Positions 1 to 7,338 of a stretch of 18,676 nucleotides of DNA are shown in pieces. Every line of letters starts with the position of its first letter. The stretch's first letter is position 1. A program made the position numbers and the translations under genes. The notes beneath the pieces are model-generated. The model made no database searches. It was not told the DNA's origin and worked only from the letters and a program-made list of their open reading frames with translations. Origin of the DNA: Pseudomonadota bacterium (GTDB lineage Bacteria; Pseudomonadota; Alphaproteobacteria; Sphingomonadales; Sphingomonadaceae). The stretch lies in assembly GCA_023433305.1 (NCBI GenBank), contig JAEZCZ010000037.1:1-18676 (forward strand). Direction: 5' to 3'.

Positions 1-114
1 GCCGACAGCGGCACCATCTTCCGCCTCCAGGCGCTCGCGGGGACCCTGTCCGAAGCCGAAACGCTGTGCCGGACGATACGGTCGCAGGGCGGCGACTGCC
101 AGGTGAAGCGCTAG
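1..114 (+). CDS. SPOR-domain protein, C-terminal fragment (partial)
   Basis: Only the last 37 codons are inside the window, in frame from base 1 to a TAG stop at 112-114. The visible tail has FRLQALAG, then a helix-like stretch with SEAETLCRTI, and ends GGDCQVKR. This matches the final beta-alpha-beta part of a SPOR domain, a periplasmic fold that binds glycan strands stripped of stem peptides at division sites. In alphaproteobacteria a SPOR protein commonly sits just before nagZ, which supports the call. The N-terminus, usually a membrane anchor or signal peptide plus a linker or TPR repeats, lies outside the window, so the full architecture and gene name cannot be given. Confidence 0.7.
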   Translation, partial: ADSGTIFRLQALAGTLSEAETLCRTIRSQGGDCQVKR

Positions 115-153
115 CGGCGCCGCACGACGCGAGCAGGTGGTTACTGTCCACAT

Positions 154-170
154 CGCGCGCGGGGCGCGCG
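154..170 (+). terminator. GC hairpin after the SPOR gene
   Basis: A perfect 7-bp stem (CGCGCGC at 154-160, GCGCGCG at 164-170) closes a GGG loop 40 bases after the SPOR stop and 38 bases before the nagZ ATG. It is followed only by CTTGCT, not a T-run, so it is a possible weak terminator or attenuating hairpin rather than a clear intrinsic terminator. Confidence 0.3.
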
Positions 171-207
171 CTTGCTCCGGGGGCGCAATCCTGCGAGTCT
201 GACCGGC

Positions 208-1227
208 ATGACGCCCGCGATTTTCGGATTGGCCGGTCTTTCGCTCACCGCCGACGAGCGCGCGTTCTTTCGTGAGGCCGATCCCGCGGGCTACATCCTG
301 TTCGGGCGCAACGTGCAGGACCGCGCGCAGGTGCGGGCGCTGACCGACGAGCTGCGGGCGATCCATGGGCGCGAGCGGCTGCTGGTGTCGATCGACCAGG
401 AAGGCGGGCGCGTGGCGCGGATGAAGGCGCCGGAATGGGAGGCGTTTCCGCCGGGCGAGGCGTTCGCGCGGCTATGGCAGGTGGCTCCGGCGAGCGCGAT
501 CGAGGCGGCGCGGGCGAATGCCGAAGCCTTGGGGCACGACCTCGCCGAAGTCGGCATCACGGTCGACTACACGCCGCTGCTCGACGTGCGGCAGCCGGGG
601 GCGCACGACGTGATCGGGGATCGCGCTTTCGGGACGGAACCGATGCAGGTCGCGGCGCTCGGGCGCGCGGTGCTCGACGGGCTGGCCCGGGCCGGAATTG
701 CGGGCTGCATCAAGCACATGCCCGGGCACGGCCGGGCAGGCGCAGACAGCCACAAGGAACTGCCGACGGTTACGGCCAGCGCGGAGGAGTTGGAGACGGA
801 TCTCGAGCCGTTCCGGACCTTGCGCGACGCTCCCATCGGAATGACCGCGCATGTCCGTTATACGGCCTGGGATGCGGCCAATCCGGGGACCTTGTCGCGC
901 GTCGTGATCGAGGAGGTAATACGGGGGCGGATCGGCTTTTCGGGGCTGCTGCTGACCGACGATATCGACATGGAGGCGCTCTCCGGGAGCGTGCCGGAGC
1001 GGGCCGAGCGCGCGATCGCGGCCGGGTGTGACATCGTGCTGAATTGCTGGGCGAAAATGGACGACATGATCGGCATTGCCGAGCGCCTGCCGGCCATTTC
1101 GGGCGCGGCGAGCGAGCGGCTCGAACGGGCGCTGAGCAGCACCGAGCAGGTGCGAAACGGCACCGAACGGGCGCAGCTCATCACCAAGCGCGACGCCCTG
1201 CTCGACCTGGCCAGGGACGCGGCATGA
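208..1227 (+). CDS. nagZ: beta-N-acetylhexosaminidase NagZ (GH3)
   Basis: Cytosolic glycoside hydrolase family 3 enzyme that removes N-acetylglucosamine from GlcNAc-anhydroMurNAc-peptides during cell-wall recycling. The 339-residue product has the single-domain NagZ length and no signal peptide. Visible motifs are GYILFGRN (28-35), IDQEGGRVAR (62-71), KHMPGHGRAGADSH (169-182) and LLTDDIDMEAL (248-258). In the family, the Asp and His of DSH form the unusual catalytic dyad (here D180/H182), and an Asp of the TDD motif (251 or 252) is the nucleophile. ATG 208 is chosen because the product then begins directly with the conserved core (MTPAIFGLAG); a TTG 36 bases upstream would add an unconserved leader. 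The ribosome site is weak. The stop overlaps the scpA start as ATGA, so the two are probably translationally coupled. In some bacteria NagZ products induce AmpC beta-lactamase; nothing here shows that link. Confidence 0.95.
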   Translation: MTPAIFGLAGLSLTADERAFFREADPAGYILFGRNVQDRAQVRALTDELRAIHGRERLLVSIDQEGGRVARMKAPEWEAFPPGEAFARLWQVAPASAIEAARANAEALGHDLAEVGITVDYTPLLDVRQPGAHDVIGDRAFGTEPMQVAALGRAVLDGLARAGIAGCIKHMPGHGRAGADSHKELPTVTASAEELETDLEPFRTLRDAPIGMTAHVRYTAWDAANPGTLSRVVIEEVIRGRIGFSGLLLTDDIDMEALSGSVPERAERAIAAGCDIVLNCWAKMDDMIGIAERLPAISGAASERLERALSSTEQVRNGTERAQLITKRDALLDLARDAA

Positions 1228-2027
1228 CCGAAGACGGCCTGCTGTTCGAACAGGCGAGCGACGAGGCCGACGACTGGACCGGCCCGGGTGCGGCGCCAGC
1301 GGGCGAGGCGGCGCTTTATCTCGAGCTCGACGGATGGGAAGGGCCGCTCGACCTGCTGCTCGACCTGGCGCGGCGGCAGAAGGTCGACCTCAAGGCGATC
1401 TCGATCCTGGCGCTGGTGGACCAGTACATCGCCTATATCGAAAAGGCCGAGGCGCTGAAGCTGGAGATCGCGGCCGACTACCTCGTGATGGCCGCGTGGC
1501 TGGCTTACCTCAAGTCGGCGCTGCTGCTGCCCAAGGACGAGCAGGAGGACCCGAGCCCCGAGGAACTGGCGCTGCGCTTGCAGCTGCGGCTGCAGCGGCT
1601 CGGCGCGATGCGCGAGGCGGCGGCGAGGCTGCTCGCACGCGACCGGGTCGGCCGCGACGTGTTCGTGCGCGGTGCGCCCGAAGGCCTGCGGGTCGACCGC
1701 AAGAACGCCTGGCAGTGCGACTGGTACGCGCTGGTTTCCGCCTATGCGACGGTGAAGGCGCGCACCGAACCGGTGGTCCACATGGTGCGCGACCGGATGG
1801 TCATGACGCTCGATTCGGCGATCGACCGGGTTTCGGCGCTGCTCGGCGTGAAGCTCGACTGGATGGAGCTGCGCGACTTCCTGCCTGTGGGCGCCGATCC
1901 CCGGCTCGAGCGCTCCGCGCTGGCTTCGAGCTTCCTCGCGGCGCTCGAGCTGGCGCGGCTAGGCAAGGCCGAGATCCGGCAAGAGGATGTCTTCGGGCCG
2001 ATCCACCTGCGGCGGATCCCCGCGTGA
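1224..2027 (+). CDS. scpA: segregation and condensation protein ScpA (kleisin)
   Basis: Kleisin subunit of the bacterial Smc-ScpAB condensin, which bridges the two Smc heads and compacts and segregates the chromosome. The 267-residue product has about 30 variable acidic residues, then the typical ScpA N-terminal helical domain with EGPLDLLLDLAR (39-50), VDQYIAYIE and the DYLVMAAWLAYLKSALLLP helix that contacts the Smc neck. A middle linker follows, and a C-terminal winged-helix-like segment with SSFLAALELARLG and a final IHLRRI. The start overlaps the nagZ stop (ATGA) and has AGGGA a few bases upstream. scpB follows 112 bases later in the same direction, the usual partner order. Confidence 0.95.
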   Translation: MTEDGLLFEQASDEADDWTGPGAAPAGEAALYLELDGWEGPLDLLLDLARRQKVDLKAISILALVDQYIAYIEKAEALKLEIAADYLVMAAWLAYLKSALLLPKDEQEDPSPEELALRLQLRLQRLGAMREAAARLLARDRVGRDVFVRGAPEGLRVDRKNAWQCDWYALVSAYATVKARTEPVVHMVRDRMVMTLDSAIDRVSALLGVKLDWMELRDFLPVGADPRLERSALASSFLAALELARLGKAEIRQEDVFGPIHLRRIPA

Positions 2028-2035
2028 CTCCGCTG

Positions 2036-2128
2036 TCTCGCCAGGGCGAGAAAAGCGAAGCAATCGAGGGCGTCCTGCGCTGCTGCCCTGGATTGCCGCA
2101 CGACCAACGGTCGCTCGCAATGACGAAG
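2036..2128 (+). repeat. hairpin-rich dispersed-repeat-like sequence between scpA and scpB
   Basis: The gap between scpA and scpB holds two inverted repeats in a row. The first is 2036-2051 (TCTCGCC, AG, GGCGAGA; 7 bp, followed by AAAA). The second has arms at 2060-2071 and 2085-2096 (GCAATCGAGGGC against GCCCTGGATTGC; 11 of 12 positions pair). The right arm runs into CGCTCGCAATGACG at about 2112-2125. CTGGATTGC...CGCTCGCAATGACG resembles a short dispersed palindromic repeat that I recall from sphingomonad and related genomes. That identity is from memory and needs a genome-wide search. It could be an RNA processing or mRNA-stability element inside the operon. Confidence 0.5.
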
Positions 2129-2139
2129 GGATGCGAGGA

Positions 2140-2775
2140 ATGAGCGACGCGCCCGACGACCTCGTTCGGGCGGTCGAGGCGACTCTTTTCGCGGCCGAGC
2201 AGCCGATGAGCGCCGAAGCGCTTTCGACGCACCTGGGCGAAGCCGACGTGCGCGAGGCCTTGCGCGAGCTCGAAGCGCATTATCGGAATCGCGGCGTGCG
2301 GCTAGTCGAGCGCGGCGGACGCTGGCAATTCCAGACCGCGCCCGACCTCGCGCACCTCCTCAGGCGGGAGCGCGAACAGGTGCGAAAGCTGAGCCGCGCC
2401 GCCACCGAGGTCCTCGCGATCGTCGCCTATCACGAGCCCGTCAGCCGCGCCGAGATCGAGGCGATCCGCGGCGTGCAGACGAGCACGGGCACGCTAGACG
2501 TACTCATGGAAGCGGGCTGGGTGCGGGTGGCGGGGCGGCGCGAAGTGCCGGGACGCCCGGTGATCTATGCGACGACGCCCGAGTTCCTGAGCCACTTCGG
2601 GCTCGGCAGCCGCAAGGACCTGCCCGGGATCGATGAGCTGAAGGCTGCCGGGCTGCTCGATCCGGTCGACGATGCCTACGACGATCTCGTCGCCAGCGCC
2701 GAGCGCCCCGACGAAGCCGACGCGGCCGAGCCCGCGGAGTCCGTTCCGCTGGAAAACCCCGAGGAAAGCGCCTAG
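2140..2775 (+). CDS. scpB: segregation and condensation protein ScpB
   Basis: Winged-helix (kite) partner of ScpA in the Smc condensin. The 211-residue product shows the first winged helix with AVEATLFAAEQPMSAEAL near the N-terminus and the second with TEVLAIVAYHEPVSRAEIE, GVQTSTGTLDVLMEAGWV, GRREVPGRPVIYATTPEF and FLSHFGLGSRKDLPGI, all standard ScpB signatures. The last 35 or so residues are Glu/Pro/Ala-rich and look disordered. ATG 2140 (MSDAPDD) is chosen because GAAGGG lies nine bases upstream; an in-frame ATG at 2131 is possible. The frame stays open further upstream across the repeat-like gap, but that part encodes nothing ScpB-like. Confidence 0.93.
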   Translation: MSDAPDDLVRAVEATLFAAEQPMSAEALSTHLGEADVREALRELEAHYRNRGVRLVERGGRWQFQTAPDLAHLLRREREQVRKLSRAATEVLAIVAYHEPVSRAEIEAIRGVQTSTGTLDVLMEAGWVRVAGRREVPGRPVIYATTPEFLSHFGLGSRKDLPGIDELKAAGLLDPVDDAYDDLVASAERPDEADAAEPAESVPLENPEESA

Positions 2776-2805
2776 ACTCGCGCCAAAGCCATTCGGAGAA
2801 TTCCC

Positions 2806-3057
2806 GTGAACATCGGACCCTTCCAGATCCTGATCATCGCCCTGGTGATCCTCGTGCTGTTCGGCCGCGGCCGCATAAGCGAGATGATGGGCGACTTCGG
2901 CAAGGGCGTGAAAAGCTTCCGCCAAGGGCTGAACGAAGATGACAAGGCCGCTGCCACCGCCCCGCCGCAGCGCATCGAGGGCCCCGCGCCCGAGGCCCAG
3001 AAGGCCGCCGAGGCCACTCCCGCCCCGCAACCCGCGAGCGACGGCACCGCGCACTGA
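2806..3057 (+). CDS. tatA: Sec-independent protein translocase subunit TatA
   Basis: Pore-forming subunit of the twin-arginine translocase, which exports folded proteins across the inner membrane. The 83-residue product has a short N-terminus (MNIGPFQ), one membrane span at about 7-19, the FGRGR hinge, then the amphipathic helix with MGDFGKGVKSFRQGL ending near residue 42, and a Pro/Ala/Glu-rich disordered tail. The FG hinge and the F-G-K-G-x-K-x-F pattern are TatA hallmarks. The start is GTG with GGAG about eight bases upstream. It lies 30 bases after scpB and 23 bases before tatB, so all are likely co-transcribed. Confidence 0.92.
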   Translation: MNIGPFQILIIALVILVLFGRGRISEMMGDFGKGVKSFRQGLNEDDKAAATAPPQRIEGPAPEAQKAAEATPAPQPASDGTAH

Positions 3058-3080
3058 TCCGCTGACTTCGGGCGTCGCCC

Positions 3081-3470
3081 ATGTTCGACATCGGCCCCAC
3101 CGAAATCCTGCTCATCGTCATCGTGGCGGTGATCGTGATCGGGCCCAAGGATTTGCCTCTGGCGCTGCGCACGGCGGGCAAGTGGATCGGCAAGATCCGC
3201 AAGGTCTCCGGCCATTTCCGCGCCGGCCTCGACGCGATGATCCGCGAGGCCGAGATGGAGGAAATGGAGAAGAAGTGGCGCGAGCAGAACGAGAAGATCA
3301 TGCGCGAGCACCCCGAGGGCGGGCCGCCTGGGACGGAGCAGACCGGCGCCTATCCTGCCGGGCCGGTGACGGCCCCCGCCGCTGAACCGGCGTCCGCCGA
3401 AGCGAGGGGAGGCGAAGCCAAGCCGGAAGATGCGGCCCAGCCACTGAGCGAAACGGCCAAGCCGTCGTGA
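3081..3470 (+). CDS. tatB: Sec-independent protein translocase subunit TatB
   Basis: TatB, which with TatC forms the receptor for twin-arginine signal peptides. The 129-residue product begins MFDIGPTEILLI, has one membrane span at about 6-21, then the conserved GPKDLPLALRTAGKW hinge and start of the amphipathic helix. A long charged helix follows (MEEMEKKWREQNEKIM), then a Pro/Ala/Glu tail. The E-I-L-L span start and the G-P-K-D-L-P hinge separate it from the adjacent TatA. Its stop overlaps the tatC GTG (GTGA), implying translational coupling and matched amounts of TatB and TatC. Confidence 0.93.
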   Translation: MFDIGPTEILLIVIVAVIVIGPKDLPLALRTAGKWIGKIRKVSGHFRAGLDAMIREAEMEEMEKKWREQNEKIMREHPEGGPPGTEQTGAYPAGPVTAPAAEPASAEARGGEAKPEDAAQPLSETAKPS

Positions 3471-4282
3471 ACATGCCGCTCAAGATCAAAGACATCGACG
3501 AGACGCAGGCGCCGCTGCTCGATCACCTGATCGAGCTGCGCAACCGGCTGGTCCGCTGCGTCGTGGTGCTCGCCGCAGCCTTCGCGGTATGCCTCTACTT
3601 CGCGGAGGACATCTTCGCGATCCTGGTGCAGCCGCTCGCCTCGGCGTTCGGTGCCGGCGAGGGGCGGCTGATCTACACCAAGCTTTACGAAGCGTTCTTC
3701 GTCGAAATCAAGGTCGCGCTGTTCGCCGCGTTCGTCGTGAGCTTTCCGGTCATCGCCAACCAGCTGTGGGCCTTCGTCGCGCCGGGGCTCTACGCGCGCG
3801 AGAAGAGGGCCTTCCTGCCGTTCCTGTTCGCGACCCCGGTCCTGTTCGCGATGGGAGCTTCGCTCGCCTACTTCGTGGTCATGCCGACGGCCTTCGCCTG
3901 GTTCCTCGGCTTCGAGGGCGAGACCGCGGGTCTTACGCAGGAAGCCCTGCCGGCGATCGGCGACTACCTCGACCTGGTCATGCACTTCATCATCGCCTTC
4001 GGCGTGAGCTTCCTGCTGCCGGTGCTGCTGCTCCTGCTAAACCGCGCCGGGATCGTCACGCGCGAGCAACTGGCCACGGCGCGGCGCTACGTGATCGTGG
4101 GCATCTTCATGGTCGCTGCGGTGATCACGCCCCCCGACGTGGTCTCGCAGTTGATCCTGGCACTGCCCCTGCTGCTGCTGTTCGAGCTTTCGCTTCTGCT
4201 GATGCGGCCGGCCAGCAAGATCGCCGAGGAAAAAGCCGCGGCCGAGACCGAAGCGGCCGCTTCGAGCGACGTTCCGTCCTGA
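3467..4282 (+). CDS. tatC: Sec-independent protein translocase subunit TatC
   Basis: Six-span inner-membrane core of the Tat receptor. The 271-residue product shows HLIELRNRL (20-28), where E23 matches E. coli TatC Glu15, and NQLWAFVAPGLYAREKR (98-114), where E112 matches E. coli Glu103; both are implicated in binding the twin-arginine signal. Predicted spans are at about 30-47, 80-100, 117-139, 168-190, 206-220 and 229-246. ITPPDVVSQLILALP is the conserved segment between the last two spans. The cytosolic tail is Ala/Glu-rich. GTG 3467 overlaps the tatB stop; ATG 3473, two codons later, is an equally possible start. No strong terminator follows. Confidence 0.95.
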   Translation: MNMPLKIKDIDETQAPLLDHLIELRNRLVRCVVVLAAAFAVCLYFAEDIFAILVQPLASAFGAGEGRLIYTKLYEAFFVEIKVALFAAFVVSFPVIANQLWAFVAPGLYAREKRAFLPFLFATPVLFAMGASLAYFVVMPTAFAWFLGFEGETAGLTQEALPAIGDYLDLVMHFIIAFGVSFLLPVLLLLLNRAGIVTREQLATARRYVIVGIFMVAAVITPPDVVSQLILALPLLLLFELSLLLMRPASKIAEEKAAAETEAAASSDVPS

Positions 4283-4300
4283 CCAGGTGAGCCGGAGACT

Positions 4301-4364
4301 CGCTCCCTCTTGAGAGGAAGGGTCGGCGCGGAGGCGAGGCTTCGCCGCGCTCCCCCTTTGACCC
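4301..4364 (+). repeat. structured intergenic sequence after tatC
   Basis: In the 148-base gap after tatC there are nested inverted repeats: CCTC-TTGA-GAGG at 4306-4317, and an outer GGGTC (4320-4324) / GACCC (4360-4364) enclosing an inner GGCGA-GGCT-TCGCC hairpin (4333-4346). There is no T-run. It may be a degenerate REP-like element or may mark the 3' end of the tat transcript. I see no coding potential here. Confidence 0.3.
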
Positions 4365-4430
4365 GCACCGCCGAGGAGGAGAAGCGGAGATCAGTGGCGC
4401 GGCTTCCACCCGTGTATTGCCATTGAAGGA

Positions 4431-4583
4431 TCAGCGCCGGCTACGCCGCTGCGGGTATGGTCTATGTCCGCGCATGATCCGCCGGTTTTCCCGGCGTTTT
4501 TCCAGGATCTTCCGCGCGAACAGCAAGAGTGCAGCCAAGAGTATTGCTAGAATGGCGTAAGCGAGCGCCGTCCGGGTTTCCAT
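4431..4583 (-). CDS. small single-span membrane protein, unknown function
   Basis: A 50-residue product, not recognised. It begins METRTALAYAILAILLAALL: a short polar start, then a hydrophobic helix of about 18 residues. The rest is strongly basic (about 16 Arg/Lys in the last 30 residues, for example KILEKRRENRRIM), which by the positive-inside rule predicts an outside N-terminus and a cytosolic basic tail. The start at 4583 is backed by AGGAG at 4591-4595, spaced seven bases; the frame continues 15 codons upstream without a comparable ribosome site. It lies between tatC (opposite strand) and the amidohydrolase gene, 84 bases downstream of the latter, so it may have its own promoter or be the last gene of that unit. 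The good ribosome site and clear topology support a real gene. Confidence 0.55.
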   Translation of the reverse strand: METRTALAYAILAILLAALLLFARKILEKRRENRRIMRGHRPYPQRRSRR

Positions 4584-4590
4584 TTGGCTT

Positions 4591-4595
4591 CTCCT
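4591..4595 (-). promoter_or_regulatory. ribosome binding site of the small membrane protein
   Basis: AGGAG on the minus strand, seven bases before the ATG at 4583. It decides the start in favour of the 50-residue form rather than the longer frame beginning at 4628. Confidence 0.6.
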
Positions 4596-4667
4596 AATGA
4601 GTCGCCTCTCCATGTTGCACTGCAGCATATACCAGATTGAGAAGAAGTCACTGATGATCTGGCGGTC

Positions 4668-6356
4668 TTACCGCCCCGGTGCGTCGGCTGCGCGGCTCTC
4701 CCGGTTCGGGGTGGTGTCGTAGACCTTGCGGCCGCCGATCCAGGTTTCGAGCACGCGGATCGCGCGCAATTCGGCTGGATCGGCTTCGAGCGGATTGGCG
4801 TCGAGGACCACGAAATCGGCTCGCTCGCCCGTGGCGAGGCGGCCGAAGCGGCCTTCGGCGAAGCCGGCCCAGGCGGCGCCGGCGGTGTAGGCGGCGAGTG
4901 CCTCTCCGATCGAGATGCGCTGTTGCGGGTGCCAGCCGCCTTCGGGCTGTCCGCGGGCATCCTGCCGGCTGATCGCCGCGGCGAGGCCCGCGAACGGATC
5001 GGGTGCCTCGACGGGCGCGTCGGAGCCGAAAGCGAGCGAGGCGCCCGCCTCCTTGATGGATCGCCAGGCATAGGCGCCCGCGAGGCGATCGGGACCGAGC
5101 CGGACTTCCGCCATCAGCCGGTCCGAAGTCTGATGGACCGGCTGCATCGAGACGATCACGCCGTGCTGGCCGAAGCGCGCGATGTCGGCCGGATCGACGA
5201 CTTGAGCGTGCTCGATGCGCCAGCGGCGATCGCCGGCGTAATCGGCCGAGAGCTCGTCGATCGCGTTCAGCGCCTCGGCGTTCGCGGCATCGCCGATCGC
5301 GTGGATCGCGACCTGGTAGCCCTCCATCGCCGCGCGGCTCATGTTGTTGCGGAGTTGTGTGCCGTTGGTGAGCCAGAGGCCGGTGTTGCGCGGGTCGTCG
5401 GCATAGGGCGCCTTGAGCGCCGCGCCGCGCGAGCCGAGCGCACCGTCGAGGTAGAGCTTGATACCGTTGAGACGGAGGCGATCGTCGTAGAGCCACTGGG
5501 TCGGGCCGGTGCCGCCAATCAGCGTCATTTCCGGGACGCTCGCAGCGTAGGACATGATCCGGACGCGCAGGCGGCCCGCATCGCCGGCGCGGCGGAACGT
5601 CATCCAGTCCTCGATGCTGGTGCCCATGTCGGCGACGGCGGTGACGCCGTTCTTCACCAGCAGCTCCTGTGCTTCGTGGAGCGCGACGTCGCGGTCGGTG
5701 GCGCGAGGCGGCGGCACCTTGGCGGCGATCAGCTCCATGGCGGCATCGACGAAAACGCCTGACGGCTCCTTCCCGCCTGCGACGCGCTCGATACGTCCAC
5801 CGGCGGGATCGGCAGTCGCGGCCGTGATCCCGGCAACGGTCAGCGCGGCGGTGTTCGCCCAGCCCGCGTGGCCGTCGATGCGCTCGAGCCAGACCGGCCG
5901 GTCGCCCACGACGGCATCGAGCTCGGCGGCGGTCGGGAAACGGCCGAGCCCCCAGGTTTCCTGGTTCCAGCCGCGCCCGACGATCCAGGGCCGTTCGGGG
6001 TTGGCGGCGGCATACTCGGCAATCTTGCGCTGCGCCTCGGCCAAGGTCCGAGTATCGGAGAGGTCGACCGTCAGCAGGCTGAGCCCGAGGCCCATCATGT
6101 GCGCGTGCGCGTCGATCAGGCCGGGAATGACGGTGCGGCCGCGGCCGTTCTCCCGGTAGTCAGCACGCGGGGCGCGCTCGCCTTCGCGGACGAGCTGGGC
6201 GATCTTGCCCTCGTCGTCGATCAGCATCGCCTCGAAGCGCGTGACGGTGCCGTTGCGGTCTACGGTGATGCCGTTGACGTTGTCGATCAGCGTATCGGCC
6301 AGTAGCGGCGTCGGAAGCGCCAGAAGGACTGCGCTGGAGAGGAGCAGGGCCTTCAC
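4668..6356 (-). CDS. exported amidohydrolase (amidohydrolase 3 / YtcJ-like family)
   Basis: A 562-residue metal-dependent hydrolase of the amidohydrolase superfamily; substrate unknown. A signal peptide is clear (MKALLLSSAVLLALPTPLLA, likely cut after residue 20). The catalytic barrel shows IDAHAH (H84 and H86, the HxH metal ligands), DGHAGWAN around H163, GIKLYLDGALGSRGA with K300 as the possible carboxylated lysine, IHAIGDAAN (H352), RIEHAQ (H383) and FGSDAPVE (D446). A C-terminal beta-sandwich segment ends LETWIGGRKVYDT. These match the YtcJ-like proteins, several of which hydrolyse amides or formamides; specificity cannot be assigned. The start is GTG with GGAGG seven bases upstream, overlapping the stop of the preceding reductase gene (GTGA), so the two are coupled. 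Confidence 0.88.
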   Translation of the reverse strand: MKALLLSSAVLLALPTPLLADTLIDNVNGITVDRNGTVTRFEAMLIDDEGKIAQLVREGERAPRADYRENGRGRTVIPGLIDAHAHMMGLGLSLLTVDLSDTRTLAEAQRKIAEYAAANPERPWIVGRGWNQETWGLGRFPTAAELDAVVGDRPVWLERIDGHAGWANTAALTVAGITAATADPAGGRIERVAGGKEPSGVFVDAAMELIAAKVPPPRATDRDVALHEAQELLVKNGVTAVADMGTSIEDWMTFRRAGDAGRLRVRIMSYAASVPEMTLIGGTGPTQWLYDDRLRLNGIKLYLDGALGSRGAALKAPYADDPRNTGLWLTNGTQLRNNMSRAAMEGYQVAIHAIGDAANAEALNAIDELSADYAGDRRWRIEHAQVVDPADIARFGQHGVIVSMQPVHQTSDRLMAEVRLGPDRLAGAYAWRSIKEAGASLAFGSDAPVEAPDPFAGLAAAISRQDARGQPEGGWHPQQRISIGEALAAYTAGAAWAGFAEGRFGRLATGERADFVVLDANPLEADPAELRAIRVLETWIGGRKVYDTTPNRESRAADAPGR

Positions 6357-7246
6357 GCGGCAACCTCCGGCAGATGGCGGATCAGGGCGCTAGTGTCCTG
6401 GCGGGCACCGCCGTCGGCCTGGACCTGGGCGTAGTAGCCGTCGACGAGGCGGGTGACGGGAAGCTCGAGCCCGTGAGCCTCGGCCTCCGCGAGCGCGATG
6501 GCGAGATCCTTGCGCATCCAGTCGATCGCGAAGCCGAAGTTGAACTCGCCGCGCGTCATGGTCTTCCAGCGGTTCTCCATCTGCCAGCTTTGCGCCGCGC
6601 CGCCCGATACGGCTTCGAGCACCTTGTCGAGATCGAGCCCCGCGGCCTGCGCGAAGCGGACGCCTTCGGACAGGCCGGCGAGCACCCCGGCGATGCAGAT
6701 CTGGTTGACCGCCTTGGTCGCCTGCCCGGCACCGGCTTCGCCGACATGGACGATCCGCGCGGCGTAGGCTTGGATCAGCGGGCGCGCGGCTTCCATCGCC
6801 GCGGCCGTGCCGCCGCACATGATCGAGAGCTTGCCGTTCTCCGCGCCCGCCTGTCCGCCCGAAACCGGCGCGTCGAGCGCGAGGACGCCGCGCGTCGCCG
6901 CTTCCTCGGCGATGCGGCGCGCGATGGCCGGCGAGACGGTGGTGTGATCGACGAACAGCGACCCCTCGCTCATCGCGGCGAGTGCGCCATCGTCGCCGAG
7001 CACGACCTGGGCGAGATCATCGTCGTTGCCGACGCACGCGATCACCGCGTCCTGGCCGCGAGCCGCCTCGGCGGGCGTCCGCGCCATCGCGACGTCGAGC
7101 CCCTCGTGCCGCGTCAGCCATTCCTCGGCGCGCGCGGCGGTGCGGTTGTACACGGTGACGCGGTGCCCCGCCCTGGCGAGGTGCCCGGCCATCGGCGCGC
7201 CCATCACGCCGAGTCCGAGGAAAGCGATGCGCTTGGCTTGTGTCAT
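6353..7246 (-). CDS. NAD(P)-dependent reductase, 3-hydroxyisobutyrate dehydrogenase family
   Basis: Cytosolic beta-hydroxyacid dehydrogenase of 297 residues, the usual length. Features in order: Rossmann motif GLGVMGAPMA (11-20), the second-strand end YNRT (33-36), substrate loop DAPVSGGQAGAENG (125-138), catalytic lysine K178 in GQATKAVNQ, and WMRKDLAIAL in the helical domain. In this family an Asn-Arg-Thr after the second strand, rather than an Asp, favours NADP(H), as in glyoxylate/succinic-semialdehyde reductases; cofactor preference here is therefore inferred. The substrate could be 3-hydroxyisobutyrate, tartronate semialdehyde or another small 2- or 3-hydroxyacid. It is the first gene of a two-gene unit with the exported amidohydrolase and is divergent from the threonine ammonia-lyase gene. 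The ribosome site is weak. Confidence 0.88.
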   Translation of the reverse strand: MTQAKRIAFLGLGVMGAPMAGHLARAGHRVTVYNRTAARAEEWLTRHEGLDVAMARTPAEAARGQDAVIACVGNDDDLAQVVLGDDGALAAMSEGSLFVDHTTVSPAIARRIAEEAATRGVLALDAPVSGGQAGAENGKLSIMCGGTAAAMEAARPLIQAYAARIVHVGEAGAGQATKAVNQICIAGVLAGLSEGVRFAQAAGLDLDKVLEAVSGGAAQSWQMENRWKTMTRGEFNFGFAIDWMRKDLAIALAEAEAHGLELPVTRLVDGYYAQVQADGGARQDTSALIRHLPEVAA

Positions 7247-7338
7247 GCGCGCTCAACTGCCGACTTGCGCGCGCCAAAGCAATCGTTGCCGCGACGGCAT
7301 TTCCCTTGGCCATCGTTTTCGTTTACGCCGCGCCGCCT

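Noticed and set aside
1987..2139. N-terminal extension of ScpB by 51 codons
   Set aside because: The extension overlaps scpA and the hairpin-rich gap, and encodes nothing like ScpB. ATG 2140 has a ribosome site at the right distance.
4633..4663. CCAGAT/ATCTGG inverted repeat after the amidohydrolase as a terminator
   Set aside because: The stem is only six pairs with a 19-base loop and there is no T-run, so it is not convincing.
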